From positions 1 through 13,280 of the forward strand of contig CBDVAP010000079.1 in the NCBI GenBank assembly GCA_965372015.1: DNA of 13,280 nt. The letters run 5' to 3'. The first letter of the stretch is position 1; each line of letters starts with the position of its first letter. Made by a program: the position numbers and the translations under genes. Source of the DNA: JACZSB01 sp965372015 (GTDB taxonomy: Bacteria; Fidelibacterota; Marinisomatia; SCGC-AAA003-L08; TS1B11). The notes under the pieces were generated by a model. That model saw nothing but the letters and a program-made list of their open reading frames with translations. It searched no databases and was not told the origin of the DNA. Below are positions 1 to 7,700 of the stretch, in pieces.

Positions 1-660
1 CATGATCCGTTTGGAATTCCACCCCACCCGGCTTAAGCGCACCTCCAGGCCGTGGCGCAGGAAATGCCAGACCACGTCCACTTGGTCCACATCCTCCCGG
101 GTCGCCAGCAGCGCCTGGAAATAGACCTTCATCTGCAGGTCGCCCTGGGCCTGATTGGGGGTCAATACCCGCCGGCCGGTTTTATAGTCGTGAATCGACC
201 AGTGTCCTCCGCCATGGTGATCCAGCCGGTCTAAGATGGCCCGCATGGGGTAGCGGCCGCTGCCATCCAAGTCGAAGGTCAACGATTCCTCAAGACCGGC
301 CACCGGCTCCTTGAACGGCGCGTATTGGCGATAGAACCCGGCCAGCGAGCGCACCCCCAGCTGATAGTAGTCGTCGATGCTCCAGGTGGACCGAAATATG
401 CGGATACCCTGGTCCCACCCAGCGGACCAGATGGCCCGGTAGCGCTCCAGTACCTGATCAAAAAGGACCTCGTGCCCCGTCATTCGTTCCCTGTACAGCC
501 ACTCCAGGCACTGGTGCTGGCAGATGCCCAAAAAACTTTCGATGGATTGGCCGGAGGCCTTCAGATGGTCAATGTACCTGAAACGGTATTGCGCGGGACA
601 CTGTTTGAAGGTTTGCAGCCGGGAGTAGGAGAAATTGTGGTGCGAATCCCCTCCGGCCAT
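1..660 (-). CDS. PD-(D/E)XK superfamily nuclease, RecB/AddB/Cas4-like, 3' end missing
   Basis: The frame is open from ATG at 660 through the left edge (220 codons visible), so the C-terminus is missing. The N-terminus has the SYSRLxxFxxCPxxYRF signature (residues 11-27, Cys21). It is followed by a GICQH segment (45-49), then AILDRLD with the likely metal-binding Asp144, then DYKTG (158-162) with catalytic Asp158 and Lys160, then QMKVY (176-180), the QxxxY motif. This order is that of the PDDEXK_1 family, single-strand or end-processing exonucleases related to AddB, RecB C-terminal domains and Cas4. It begins 7 bases after the GWxTD gene stop, so it is probably the last visible gene of the same run. 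The ribosome site is weak (GAGACG). Whether the three C-terminal cysteines of an iron-sulfur cluster exist cannot be seen. The substrate is unknown; DNA repair is the default inference. Confidence 0.85.
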   Translation of the reverse strand, partial: MAGGDSHHNFSYSRLQTFKQCPAQYRFRYIDHLKASGQSIESFLGICQHQCLEWLYRERMTGHEVLFDQVLERYRAIWSAGWDQGIRIFRSTWSIDDYYQLGVRSLAGFYRQYAPFKEPVAGLEESLTFDLDGSGRYPMRAILDRLDHHGGGHWSIHDYKTGRRVLTPNQAQGDLQMKVYFQALLATREDVDQVDVVWHFLRHGLEVRLSRVGWNSKRIM

Positions 661-667
661 CCGCGTC

Positions 668-1951
668 TCAGCGGCCTGTGGGGTACAAGGGTGTGACCAG
701 GCGATAGTCCCCGAACATATTCACATCCACAAAAACGAACTTCCAGCCCTTGTCGTAATATCGCCAGATCTGGTATGGCTTGCGCTGGGCATCGAAGGGA
801 TGCCGCTCAATATCATCGGGGGGGCCATAGATGATGTAGACCATGCCCAGGTCCGATTCCCAACCTGCCTGGTACGAGCGGAAATGGATATTGGAATATG
901 CCACCCGCCGGTAATATTCGTCCATCAGCTCGTTGCGGGGAGTTCCCGGTGTAGGATCACGCTTTTCCCAAAATTCCAGCAACAACTCGCGGCGCTCATC
1001 TTTAGCCTTGGGCGCCCGCATTTTTTTCAAATCGCTACGAGCCGCCAGGTACCGGGTCTGATCGATGGCCTTGTCGATATCCTTGATCAGGCGGGAAATC
1101 CCGGTCCAGGCAATATTTATGGAAAACTTCTGGCTGACTTGCAAGTCCTGCGCCGACACCTCCACTTCCAACATGTATTCCCGGTCAAGCAAGGGCTTTG
1201 TGGCCATGGGAATCCAGTAGTCTGTCAGCTTAGCGCTCAGCTCCAGGGTATCAACCTCGTGGGTTACGATTTCCTTCTCAGAATCTTTCAGAGTGTACTC
1301 ACAGGTGGCCCGCACCGGCTCGCCGAGCGGATTCCAGATCACCATATAGACGTAAATAGAGTCCACATCGTCGGCGATCTGACCTTCGAATTGGGGGGTA
1401 ATATCCACCGGCCGGTCCGACCGGCCGAATACCCGCGAAACCATAATAAAATCGCTGAGCGCCAGCTCGTCGGCGGCATACTGCCGGACCGTCACATCCT
1501 CGGTGGTACTATAGCGGCGGCGATTTGCCAGATCGGTAATATGGGCGATGATCTGATAGTCACCCGGGGTGAGAGTCAAAATGGTAGTGGGATAACGCGC
1601 CAGCTCCTCGGACCTGGTCTCCTGGTAATCTGCCAACACCACCTCTTCCTGCCATATCTTGGTAGCGCGCACCTTCTCATCCTCATCCATCGCGAAGATC
1701 GAGATCTCGTAGACCGCTTTGAAAACGTCGCCTTGGCGAATGAATACCAGATGATTCATGGTGATCCGGGTATATAGCCTGATCAGCGCAGAGTCCGGGT
1801 CAACGGTGGGAAATTGTCTGACCTGCAAAGCCAGTTTGAGCTTCTTATCCCCGGCTTTATCACGGTATCCGGAGCTGCCTTGCGCGCCAGCGGCGACCAT
1901 TTGGCATAGCAGGGCCAGTAGTGCCCAGGTTATCCGACTGGATTTAATCAA
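668..1951 (-). CDS. GWxTD-domain secreted protein (TTG start)
   Basis: This 427-residue protein starts with a signal peptide (hydrophobic stretch about residues 8-22, likely cleavage after AGA near 24), so it should be exported. The middle is beta-rich and unrecognised. The C-terminus (about 363-420) carries GWESD, then MVYIIYGPPDDIE, then a QIWRYY segment and an aromatic FVFVDVN strand, which is the GWxTD domain found in FCB-group bacteria. Its function is not established. The fourth motif residue is Ser instead of Thr. The start is TTG: GGGGAG stands 6 bases upstream and the signal peptide begins right there, with no better ATG. It overlaps the 3' end of the propeller gene by 8 bases, suggesting coupled translation and perhaps joint function at the envelope. 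The domain call is confident; the role is not known. Confidence 0.85.
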   Translation of the reverse strand: MIKSSRITWALLALLCQMVAAGAQGSSGYRDKAGDKKLKLALQVRQFPTVDPDSALIRLYTRITMNHLVFIRQGDVFKAVYEISIFAMDEDEKVRATKIWQEEVVLADYQETRSEELARYPTTILTLTPGDYQIIAHITDLANRRRYSTTEDVTVRQYAADELALSDFIMVSRVFGRSDRPVDITPQFEGQIADDVDSIYVYMVIWNPLGEPVRATCEYTLKDSEKEIVTHEVDTLELSAKLTDYWIPMATKPLLDREYMLEVEVSAQDLQVSQKFSINIAWTGISRLIKDIDKAIDQTRYLAARSDLKKMRAPKAKDERRELLLEFWEKRDPTPGTPRNELMDEYYRRVAYSNIHFRSYQAGWESDLGMVYIIYGPPDDIERHPFDAQRKPYQIWRYYDKGWKFVFVDVNMFGDYRLVTPLYPTGR

Positions 1952-3578
1952 AATAGGCTCCCCAATTGAATCTAACCACGCCTTCCCTCGTTAGAAACCA
2001 AACCCATTGCGGCGTGGGGATCAAGGCATATATAATTTCCGATGGGAGTCCGTCTTTCCGGGTGAAAGTGAACCGGCGTTGGTCCCTCCGATCAAAAACC
2101 ACTGCCCCAGCAGAAGTTGCCAACCAAATGTACGGCCCATAACCCTCCATATCCAAAATTTTCCCTCCATCCGGCGCTTTCAGAGCGAGCGGTTCAAAAA
2201 TGTGCCCATCGGCCCTGCGCTGGAATACCAGATTGTTGGCCACCACGAATAGCTCTCTGCCGGTACTCCAGAGACTATTGACCGCTAAGTCCGAGATGCG
2301 CCGCCATTGGTTTTCGAGCCGCCCATTATATTCGTAGAGTCCACTGACGGTTCCGGCAAACAGGGCCGTACCATCGCTCAGCAATGCCAGCACCTGGGTG
2401 CGCGGAAAAGTGAGCAGGGTATCGACGACTACCCTCAAAGTCCGAGGATCGATCTTCTCCACCCCGACCGTTGTGGCGGCATACACAAATTCCCCGTGGC
2501 GGGCCAGGTCCCATACGGCCGGATCCAATAATCCCTCATTACTGCCGATCCAGCCCCAGGTGCCCCGCCGGGTATCCAACAGAGCGATCCCCTCCATTGT
2601 GGCCAGCCACAACCGCTTTCCCACACGCAGCATCTTATTCACTCCCACATCCCGAATCAGTTCCGACTCCACCCCGCTATAGTACCGCCAGCGACCGGCT
2701 TGTTCGTCCCACGATGTGAGGAAAAAGCCTTCCCGCATACGATCCGGCTGCCCGGTGCGGCGGTAGGCGTTGTCGGCCAACCAGACCCGTTTGCCGTCCA
2801 GTAACATGGTGGTCACCTTCCGGGGACTGTACCCAGCCTGCAACAGTTCCAGCTGATGAATCCGTCTATCGCCCCGGAAGAGCAGTCCCAGGTCCGTACC
2901 GAACCACACCTGCTGCTCTTGATCAAGGATAGATAGTGTGGGCACCGCCAGCATCCCCCCGGGCCCCACGAAATCGTGGATGGTGGCAATCCAATCGCCG
3001 CTACCAAACCACTCGCTTAAATCAGGGGCAAAATCAAAAGCGGCCCGGCTGACATTCCAATCCATAGGCGGCGCGGGCGTTGCAAGAGTGGTGCGCATAA
3101 ACTGGCCCGTGAACGAATTCAACTGTGTGAACAGGCCGTCCGAATCGATCCAGATGCCATTATAATTGCCGCCGACCCGCGTCACCCAGCGGCCGTCGAA
3201 GTTATCCGGTAGCGCGGTAAATGACACTTCGCGCCAGGAGTCGTCCGTCGGCATCCGGTAGGCCACCCCGCGCTGATGGACGATCCACAGGCCCGTCGTG
3301 GAACGGTCATGGAACACTTGATAGATCGGGCGCCCCGGCAGGCCGAAATTTAGCTCCGGCAGCGCTGATAGGGTTTGGGTGAAATAGTCAAAATACAACA
3401 GGCCGTCAAGGGTGCTGAAATATAGCCCCTGGTCGCTGAGGCTGGCTGATGTGATTTCGCTGAGAGCGGGCAGCTGCTGCCAATCACCGGTCCGGTAGGC
3501 GAAGTTTTGGGCTGAGATGATGGCCGGCAGGGCCAGCAATATAACGTACGAGTACCGGAGCACCCTAGTCCGGTGCAT
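1944..3578 (-). CDS. Secreted beta-propeller protein (two-component-regulator-propeller-like)
   Basis: This 544-residue protein has a signal peptide (residues 1-23, LLALPAIISA then Gln) without a lipobox cysteine, so it is probably periplasmic or secreted. The rest is made of about ten short blade-like units with a recurring V/L-W-hydrophobic-A/G-T-x-x-G-hydrophobic pattern. Examples are QVWFGTDLGLLF, RLWLATMEGIALLD, FVYAATTVGVEKID, YIWLATSAGAVVFD and WVWFLTREGVVRF. This resembles the propeller repeats of hybrid two-component sensors (Reg_prop), but no membrane segment, kinase or C-terminal sorting domain follows, so it is a free propeller. Start ATG at 3578 overlaps the heptose kinase stop by 14 bases; its stop overlaps the GWxTD start by 8. 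A scaffold or ligand-binding role at the envelope is inference. Confidence 0.82.
   Translation of the reverse strand: MHRTRVLRYSYVILLALPAIISAQNFAYRTGDWQQLPALSEITSASLSDQGLYFSTLDGLLYFDYFTQTLSALPELNFGLPGRPIYQVFHDRSTTGLWIVHQRGVAYRMPTDDSWREVSFTALPDNFDGRWVTRVGGNYNGIWIDSDGLFTQLNSFTGQFMRTTLATPAPPMDWNVSRAAFDFAPDLSEWFGSGDWIATIHDFVGPGGMLAVPTLSILDQEQQVWFGTDLGLLFRGDRRIHQLELLQAGYSPRKVTTMLLDGKRVWLADNAYRRTGQPDRMREGFFLTSWDEQAGRWRYYSGVESELIRDVGVNKMLRVGKRLWLATMEGIALLDTRRGTWGWIGSNEGLLDPAVWDLARHGEFVYAATTVGVEKIDPRTLRVVVDTLLTFPRTQVLALLSDGTALFAGTVSGLYEYNGRLENQWRRISDLAVNSLWSTGRELFVVANNLVFQRRADGHIFEPLALKAPDGGKILDMEGYGPYIWLATSAGAVVFDRRDQRRFTFTRKDGLPSEIIYALIPTPQWVWFLTREGVVRFNWGAYFD
1958..1963 (-). promoter_or_regulatory. 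Ribosome binding site supporting the TTG start
   Basis: On the minus strand GGGGAG sits 6 bases before TTG at 1951. It lies inside the end of the propeller gene. It decides in favour of the non-ATG start of the GWxTD gene. Confidence 0.6.
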
Positions 3579-4548
3579 AATGCCGCAACAGGCCTTCCAG
3601 CTTCTCCAGGTTCACAGGCACCACCCCCATCTCCTCCACCACGGTTCCGGCGGCATAGTTGGACAGAGTGGCCGCCTCCAGCACAGTGGCCCCGGCCAGG
3701 ACGGAGAGGGCATAGGTGCTGATCACGGTATCGCCGGCGCCACAGACGTCGGACACCTTGCGGGCCCTGGTGGGAATCCGGTGATAGCCGTCGGCGTCAC
3801 ACAGATCCATGCCCTTCGCGCCCCTGGTGATCAACACCACCTCAGCCTGGAGCCGCTCACGCAGGATCGACCCGGCCGCCTGGACATCTTCATCGTCCCG
3901 GATGGGCCGGCCGGTGAAGTGGGCCGCTTCCTGCTCGTTGGGTTTGATCAGGGCTACCTGCCGGTAAAATTCAAAATGGTCGCTCTTGGGGTCCACGAAC
4001 ACCGGGCAACCCGCTTGAGCTGCCCCGGCGCATACCCGCTTAATGACTTCCGGACTGAAGACCCCTTTATGGTAATCCTGGAGAATCAGGGCATCGGCGC
4101 CTGTCAGGGCCTGCAGGCTGGTTTCCACCAGTTTGGCCTCCAACCGCGCCGATGGTGGCCGGATAACCTCTTTATCCATGCGGATTATGTGCTGAGAACC
4201 GGCGATCACCCGGGTCTTCTCTGTGGTGGGCCGGTCACCGTCTACCACGCATTTATGCTCCAACCCATAGCTGCTCACCGTCTCTTCGAACATACGTCCG
4301 GCGGCATCCTCGCCGATCAAGCCCACCAGCTCGACCCGGGCGCCCAGAGACCGGAGATTAAAGGCCACGTTCGCCGCTCCGCCCGGGCGGTGCTCAATTC
4401 TATCCACCGCCACTACCGGTACCGGAGCCTCCGGCGAAATACGGGAGACGGTGCCCCACACGTAGGTATCCAGCATCACATCACCCAGCACGGCCACCTT
4501 CAGGTTGGCAAAGGCCTCCTGCAGCTCAAAAAACCTCTCAGGCAACAT
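3565..4548 (-). CDS. hldA: D-glycero-beta-D-manno-heptose-7-phosphate kinase (PfkB family)
   Basis: This kinase phosphorylates D-glycero-D-manno-heptose 7-phosphate at C1 with ATP, in the ADP-heptose pathway for the LPS inner core or related glycans; it is cytoplasmic. The protein is 327 residues from ATG at 4548. It matches the kinase half of HldE (RfaE domain I): GDVMLD near 22-27, RISPEAPVPV near 36-45, the sugar-binding GGAANVAFNL at 56-65, DPK near 186, KPNE near 202, and the ATP/anion-hole GAGDT at 270-274 with catalytic base Asp273. The nucleotidyltransferase half (HldC) is absent, so it must be encoded elsewhere. A TTG nine bases upstream (4557) would add three residues, but AGGA touches that codon directly while standing 9 bases before the ATG, so I prefer the ATG. 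It overlaps the gpmI stop by 11 bases. Confidence 0.92.
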   Translation of the reverse strand: MLPERFFELQEAFANLKVAVLGDVMLDTYVWGTVSRISPEAPVPVVAVDRIEHRPGGAANVAFNLRSLGARVELVGLIGEDAAGRMFEETVSSYGLEHKCVVDGDRPTTEKTRVIAGSQHIIRMDKEVIRPPSARLEAKLVETSLQALTGADALILQDYHKGVFSPEVIKRVCAGAAQAGCPVFVDPKSDHFEFYRQVALIKPNEQEAAHFTGRPIRDDEDVQAAGSILRERLQAEVVLITRGAKGMDLCDADGYHRIPTRARKVSDVCGAGDTVISTYALSVLAGATVLEAATLSNYAAGTVVEEMGVVPVNLEKLEGLLRHYAPD

Positions 4549-6070
4549 GTGCGGCAATCCTGACCAACCGGTTGGTGCCGGTCATTTCGGCTGGAATCTC
4601 CAGGCCCAGGTAAGCCAGGATGGTTGGGGCGATATCGGCCAGTTTCCCGCTGCCGGCCAGCCCCGCGCTCCCATCGGGTGATACCAGCACCAGTGGTACG
4701 TTCAAGGTCGTATGGGCCGTATGCGGCCGGCCACTGTCCGGATCGATCATCTGCTCCACGTTACCGTGATCAGCCGTCAGAAACAGAGCCGCCCCCTGTG
4801 CTTTGGTCGCGGCCATGATCCGGCCTACGCACCCATCGACCGTCTCCAGGGCGGTAATGGCGGCGGGTAGATCGCCGGTATGTCCCACCATATCAGGGTT
4901 GGCGAAGTTCATGATCAGGCAATCATAGCGGCCACCCTCAATGGCCTCCAACGCCACTGCGCATACTTTCTCGGCGTTCATTTCCGGCTGCAGGTCGTAG
5001 GTGGCCACCCGGGGCGAGGGTATCAGTTGCCGGTCCTCCCCAGGGAAGCGTTTCTCCTCGCCACCGTTGAAAAAATATGTGACATGGGCATACTTCTCGG
5101 TTTCGGCCAGCCGCAATTGGCTATAGCCGGCCCGCGATAGTACTTCCGGGAGGATATTAGCGATCTGCTCGGGTTCAAACAGCACCGGAAAACTGAAGTT
5201 ATCAGCATATTGCGTCATGGAACGCAAGTCCACCTGCAGCCGTTGCCGGGAAAACTCGTTAAAATCGGGGTCTGTAAAAACAGCGGCCAGCTGCCGCATG
5301 CGGTCGGCTCTGAAGTTCATTGTCAACAGGGCATCGCCCTCAGCAATTATACCCTTAGGGTCGATGACCTTAGGCGTGACAAATTCATCCGTCACACCGG
5401 CCGAATAGGAAGCCTGAATGGCCTCCGCGGCACTGCCGAAACGCTCGCCATCGCCAATGGTCAACATCCGCCAGGCCCGCTCGATCCGCTCCCAGCGCTG
5501 GTCGCGGTCCATGGCATAGTAGCGCCCCACCACGCTGGCAATCCGGCCCACACCTGTTTCCGCCAGCCAGCCCTCCACCCGCTCCAGGTAGCCGGCGCCC
5601 GCCGAAGGAGATGTGTCGCGGCCGTCCATCAGGGCATGGTAAAACAGCCGCTCCATACCGGCCGTGCGGGCGGTTTCCAAGATAACTTTGAAGTGTTCTA
5701 AGTGGCTGTGCACACCGGCATCGCTGCACAGGCCCAGTACGTGGAACGCCCCCCCCCGCTCCTGCACCGCAGCTAGCTGCTCCAGCAAAACCGGGTTATG
5801 CTGGAATTCACCGCTGGCCATAGCTTCGTTAATCCGCACCAGGTCCTGGCGGACGATCCGGCCGGCCCCCATATTCATGTGGCCTACCTCGGAATTACCC
5901 ATCACGCCCTCCGGCAGCCCCACTGCTCCGCCGGAGGTTTGCAGCTCGATCATGGGAAACTCCCCTAGCAACCGGGCCAGGGCCGGGGTCCGGGCCAGTA
6001 TAGTGGCGTTGCCCTCCCGCTCTGCCCGTAATCCGTAGCCGTCCAGGATCACCAGCACGAATTTGAGCAT
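4538..6070 (-). CDS. gpmI: 2,3-bisphosphoglycerate-independent phosphoglycerate mutase
   Basis: This enzyme interconverts 3- and 2-phosphoglycerate in glycolysis/gluconeogenesis using two Mn2+ ions and a phosphoserine intermediate; it is cytosolic. It has 510 residues, the usual full length. The alkaline-phosphatase-like fold is shown by LDGYG (metal Asp10), GNSEVGHMNMGAGR with catalytic Ser60, GVHSH near 119-123, RDTSP at 151-155, GRYYAMDRDQRW at 182-193, NFRADR at 252-257, EKYAHVTYFFNGG at 325-337, NPDMVGH with Asp393 and His397, TADHGN with Asp434 and His435, and HTAHT at 450-454. All key residues are present. It begins one base after the PspC gene stop. A run of nine G in the coding strand (plus-strand C at 5749-5757) encodes part of the ERGGAF segment. 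Confidence 0.97.
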   Translation of the reverse strand: MLKFVLVILDGYGLRAEREGNATILARTPALARLLGEFPMIELQTSGGAVGLPEGVMGNSEVGHMNMGAGRIVRQDLVRINEAMASGEFQHNPVLLEQLAAVQERGGAFHVLGLCSDAGVHSHLEHFKVILETARTAGMERLFYHALMDGRDTSPSAGAGYLERVEGWLAETGVGRIASVVGRYYAMDRDQRWERIERAWRMLTIGDGERFGSAAEAIQASYSAGVTDEFVTPKVIDPKGIIAEGDALLTMNFRADRMRQLAAVFTDPDFNEFSRQRLQVDLRSMTQYADNFSFPVLFEPEQIANILPEVLSRAGYSQLRLAETEKYAHVTYFFNGGEEKRFPGEDRQLIPSPRVATYDLQPEMNAEKVCAVALEAIEGGRYDCLIMNFANPDMVGHTGDLPAAITALETVDGCVGRIMAATKAQGAALFLTADHGNVEQMIDPDSGRPHTAHTTLNVPLVLVSPDGSAGLAGSGKLADIAPTILAYLGLEIPAEMTGTNRLVRIAAHVA

Positions 6071-6071
6071 A

Positions 6072-6722
6072 CTACGCTTTCTTCTTCTTGGCCGGGAGTT
6101 TATGCTTGCCCTTAAGATCGGGCTCCTCGGGCAGGGCGACCATCAGGATCAGATAAAGCAGGGCGGTCGCTCCGTAAAAGAAGCATCCGGCCACCCACAG
6201 TACCCGCACCATGGTGGAATCGACCTGCAGATAATCTGCGAAACCGCCGCAGACGCCGCCGATCTTACGGTCGGTCCGGCTTCTGTAGAGCCGCCGCACC
6301 CCGGCCTCATCGGCCGCCCTCCGCCCCCGTCCAAAGGCTAGCAGCAGGTAACCACCGACCAGCACCAGGATCAGTGGGACGAAATCGCGGGAATGCAGGT
6401 GAACTCCTGGTATTATCGGCCAGTAGATGACCCGGTACTGGCTGCCCCACAGAAACACTCCCATGAGTACCAGGGCCAGTCCCCACCAGAGCCGGCCGCG
6501 GCTATAGCCGGCTGACTCAGTCGCTACCTGCCCCGCGTTGTCCAATTCCATCGGTATGATCACCCAGGCGATCAGGTACAGAAACAGTCCTACGCCGCCA
6601 AACAGGATCAGGATCAGCCAGATCAGCCGCACCAGGACGGGATCTATGTCAAAGTAATCCCCCAGTCCCCCGCAAACTCCGCCAATAATATGGTTGCTTC
6701 GAGATCGATTAAGTCTTCGCAT
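6072..6722 (-). CDS. Membrane protein with two PspC domains around a LiaF-like core
   Basis: This 216-residue membrane protein contains the PspC domain twice. Copy 1 (about 2-60) reads RSRSNHIIGGVCGGLGDYF, then a hydrophobic helix pair ending in AWVIIP. Copy 2 (about 143-199) reads RSRTDRKIGGVCGGFADYL, then a helix pair ending in MVALP. Between them two further membrane segments (about 78-95 and 114-130) have the GLxLxLxGxxxLW and PLxLxLxGGYLLL look of DUF5668/LiaF-type regions. The C-terminus is lysine-rich (KGKHKLPAKKKKA). PspC proteins take part in phage-shock / envelope-stress sensing at the inner membrane; no PspA or PspB is present here, so the partner is unknown. GGAGGT lies 6 bases before ATG at 6722, in the 15-base gap after the deacetylase stop. 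Confidence 0.88.
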   Translation of the reverse strand: MRRLNRSRSNHIIGGVCGGLGDYFDIDPVLVRLIWLILILFGGVGLFLYLIAWVIIPMELDNAGQVATESAGYSRGRLWWGLALVLMGVFLWGSQYRVIYWPIIPGVHLHSRDFVPLILVLVGGYLLLAFGRGRRAADEAGVRRLYRSRTDRKIGGVCGGFADYLQVDSTMVRVLWVAGCFFYGATALLYLILMVALPEEPDLKGKHKLPAKKKKA

Positions 6723-6737
6723 TGCTCTACCTCCAAA

Positions 6738-7685
6738 TCACCTGCTGGTGGCCAGAACTTCCAGATGGACGGCTACCGATTCCGCCAGCCCCTCCAAATG
6801 GTACCCGCCTTCGAGAAATGATATGATTCGCCCATGGCAGACTTCCGCCGCCAACTCCTCGGCAGTGCGGGAAAAAGCCGCAAAGCCGTCGGTAGTGACA
6901 TTCATGTGGGCCAGGGGATCACTCTCATGGGCGTCAAAACCGGCCGATATGAAAATCAGCTGCGGGCGGAACTTCAACAGGGCTTCGGTTACCGGGCCTT
7001 CCAGAATGCCCAGGTATTCGCTATCCCCGTTTCCTGCCGCCAGGGGAAAGTTAAGGGTAAATCCCCTTCCCCGGCCCGTACCCTTTTCCTCGGCTGCCCC
7101 GCTGCCGGGAAACAGTGGCCACTCATGCAGGCTGATGTAAAAGACCTGGTCGCTGCCATAGAATATGTCCTGGGTACCATTGCCGTGATGAACATCCCAG
7201 TCGATCACCGCCACCCGCTCCAGACCGTGCCGGTGGCGGGCGTACTCCACCGCCAGGGCCACATTCGCCAGCAGGCAGAATCCCATGGCTTGCTCGGGCA
7301 GGGCGTGATGTCCCGGCGGACGGCCCAGTATAAAAGCCGTTCGGGTGGTTCCCGCCATAACCGCGTCCACAGCCTGAAACCCGGCCCCGGCGACCTTCAG
7401 CGCAGCTGTCCATGAGCCGGGCGAAATCTCCGTATCGGGCGAATCAATAGTCGCCGGTCCATTTGCGGCCGCTGCTTCCAGACGCAGCAGATAGCCCTGT
7501 GGATGCACCGCCAGCAGCTCGGTTAGGTCAGCCGGCCGGGCCTCTTCCCGGGCCAGGCGGTCCCACTGTCCGGTGGCTACCAGACCCTTTTGAACGGCCT
7601 CCAGCCGGGAGGGGGTTTCCGGATGCCCGGGACTGACACGGTGATTAAGAAAATCAGGGCTCCAGTACAGCGTTAACGGGACCAT
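6738..7685 (-). CDS. Histone-deacetylase family hydrolase (AcuC / acetylpolyamine amidohydrolase-like)
   Basis: A zinc-dependent deacetylase of the arginase/deacetylase fold, 315 residues, full length for the bacterial family. Visible motifs: GHPETPSRL at 20-28; RPPGHHA with catalytic His126 and His127; GFCLLANVA at 135-143; DWDVHHGNGTQ with zinc ligands Asp164 and His166; SAGFDAHESDPL with third ligand Asp251; and EGGY with the transition-state Tyr295. Everything needed for catalysis is present. The bacterial family covers AcuC-type protein (acetyl-CoA synthetase) deacetylases, acetylpolyamine amidohydrolases and others; sequence alone does not say which. EGGYHLEGLAES resembles the class II-like bacterial branch. 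It lies 15 bases after the ABC ATPase and 15 before the PspC gene. Its ribosome site is weak, so coupling to the upstream gene is likely. Confidence 0.93.
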   Translation of the reverse strand: MVPLTLYWSPDFLNHRVSPGHPETPSRLEAVQKGLVATGQWDRLAREEARPADLTELLAVHPQGYLLRLEAAAANGPATIDSPDTEISPGSWTAALKVAGAGFQAVDAVMAGTTRTAFILGRPPGHHALPEQAMGFCLLANVALAVEYARHRHGLERVAVIDWDVHHGNGTQDIFYGSDQVFYISLHEWPLFPGSGAAEEKGTGRGRGFTLNFPLAAGNGDSEYLGILEGPVTEALLKFRPQLIFISAGFDAHESDPLAHMNVTTDGFAAFSRTAEELAAEVCHGRIISFLEGGYHLEGLAESVAVHLEVLATSR

Positions 7686-7700
7686 GACCCGCTGGGCGCC

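Noticed and set aside
635..1777. Long plus-strand open frame opposite the GWxTD gene
   Set aside because: It is the mirror of a gene with clear domains; its product shows no domain, signal or motif.
4549..4557. TTG at 4557 as start of the heptose kinase
   Set aside because: AGGA directly abuts it; ATG at 4548 has a 9-base spacing and the family match begins after it.
3517..4563. Long plus-strand open frame opposite the heptose kinase
   Set aside because: It is a shadow of a well-supported PfkB gene; composition (many His, Gln) is typical of antisense reading of GC-rich coding sequence.
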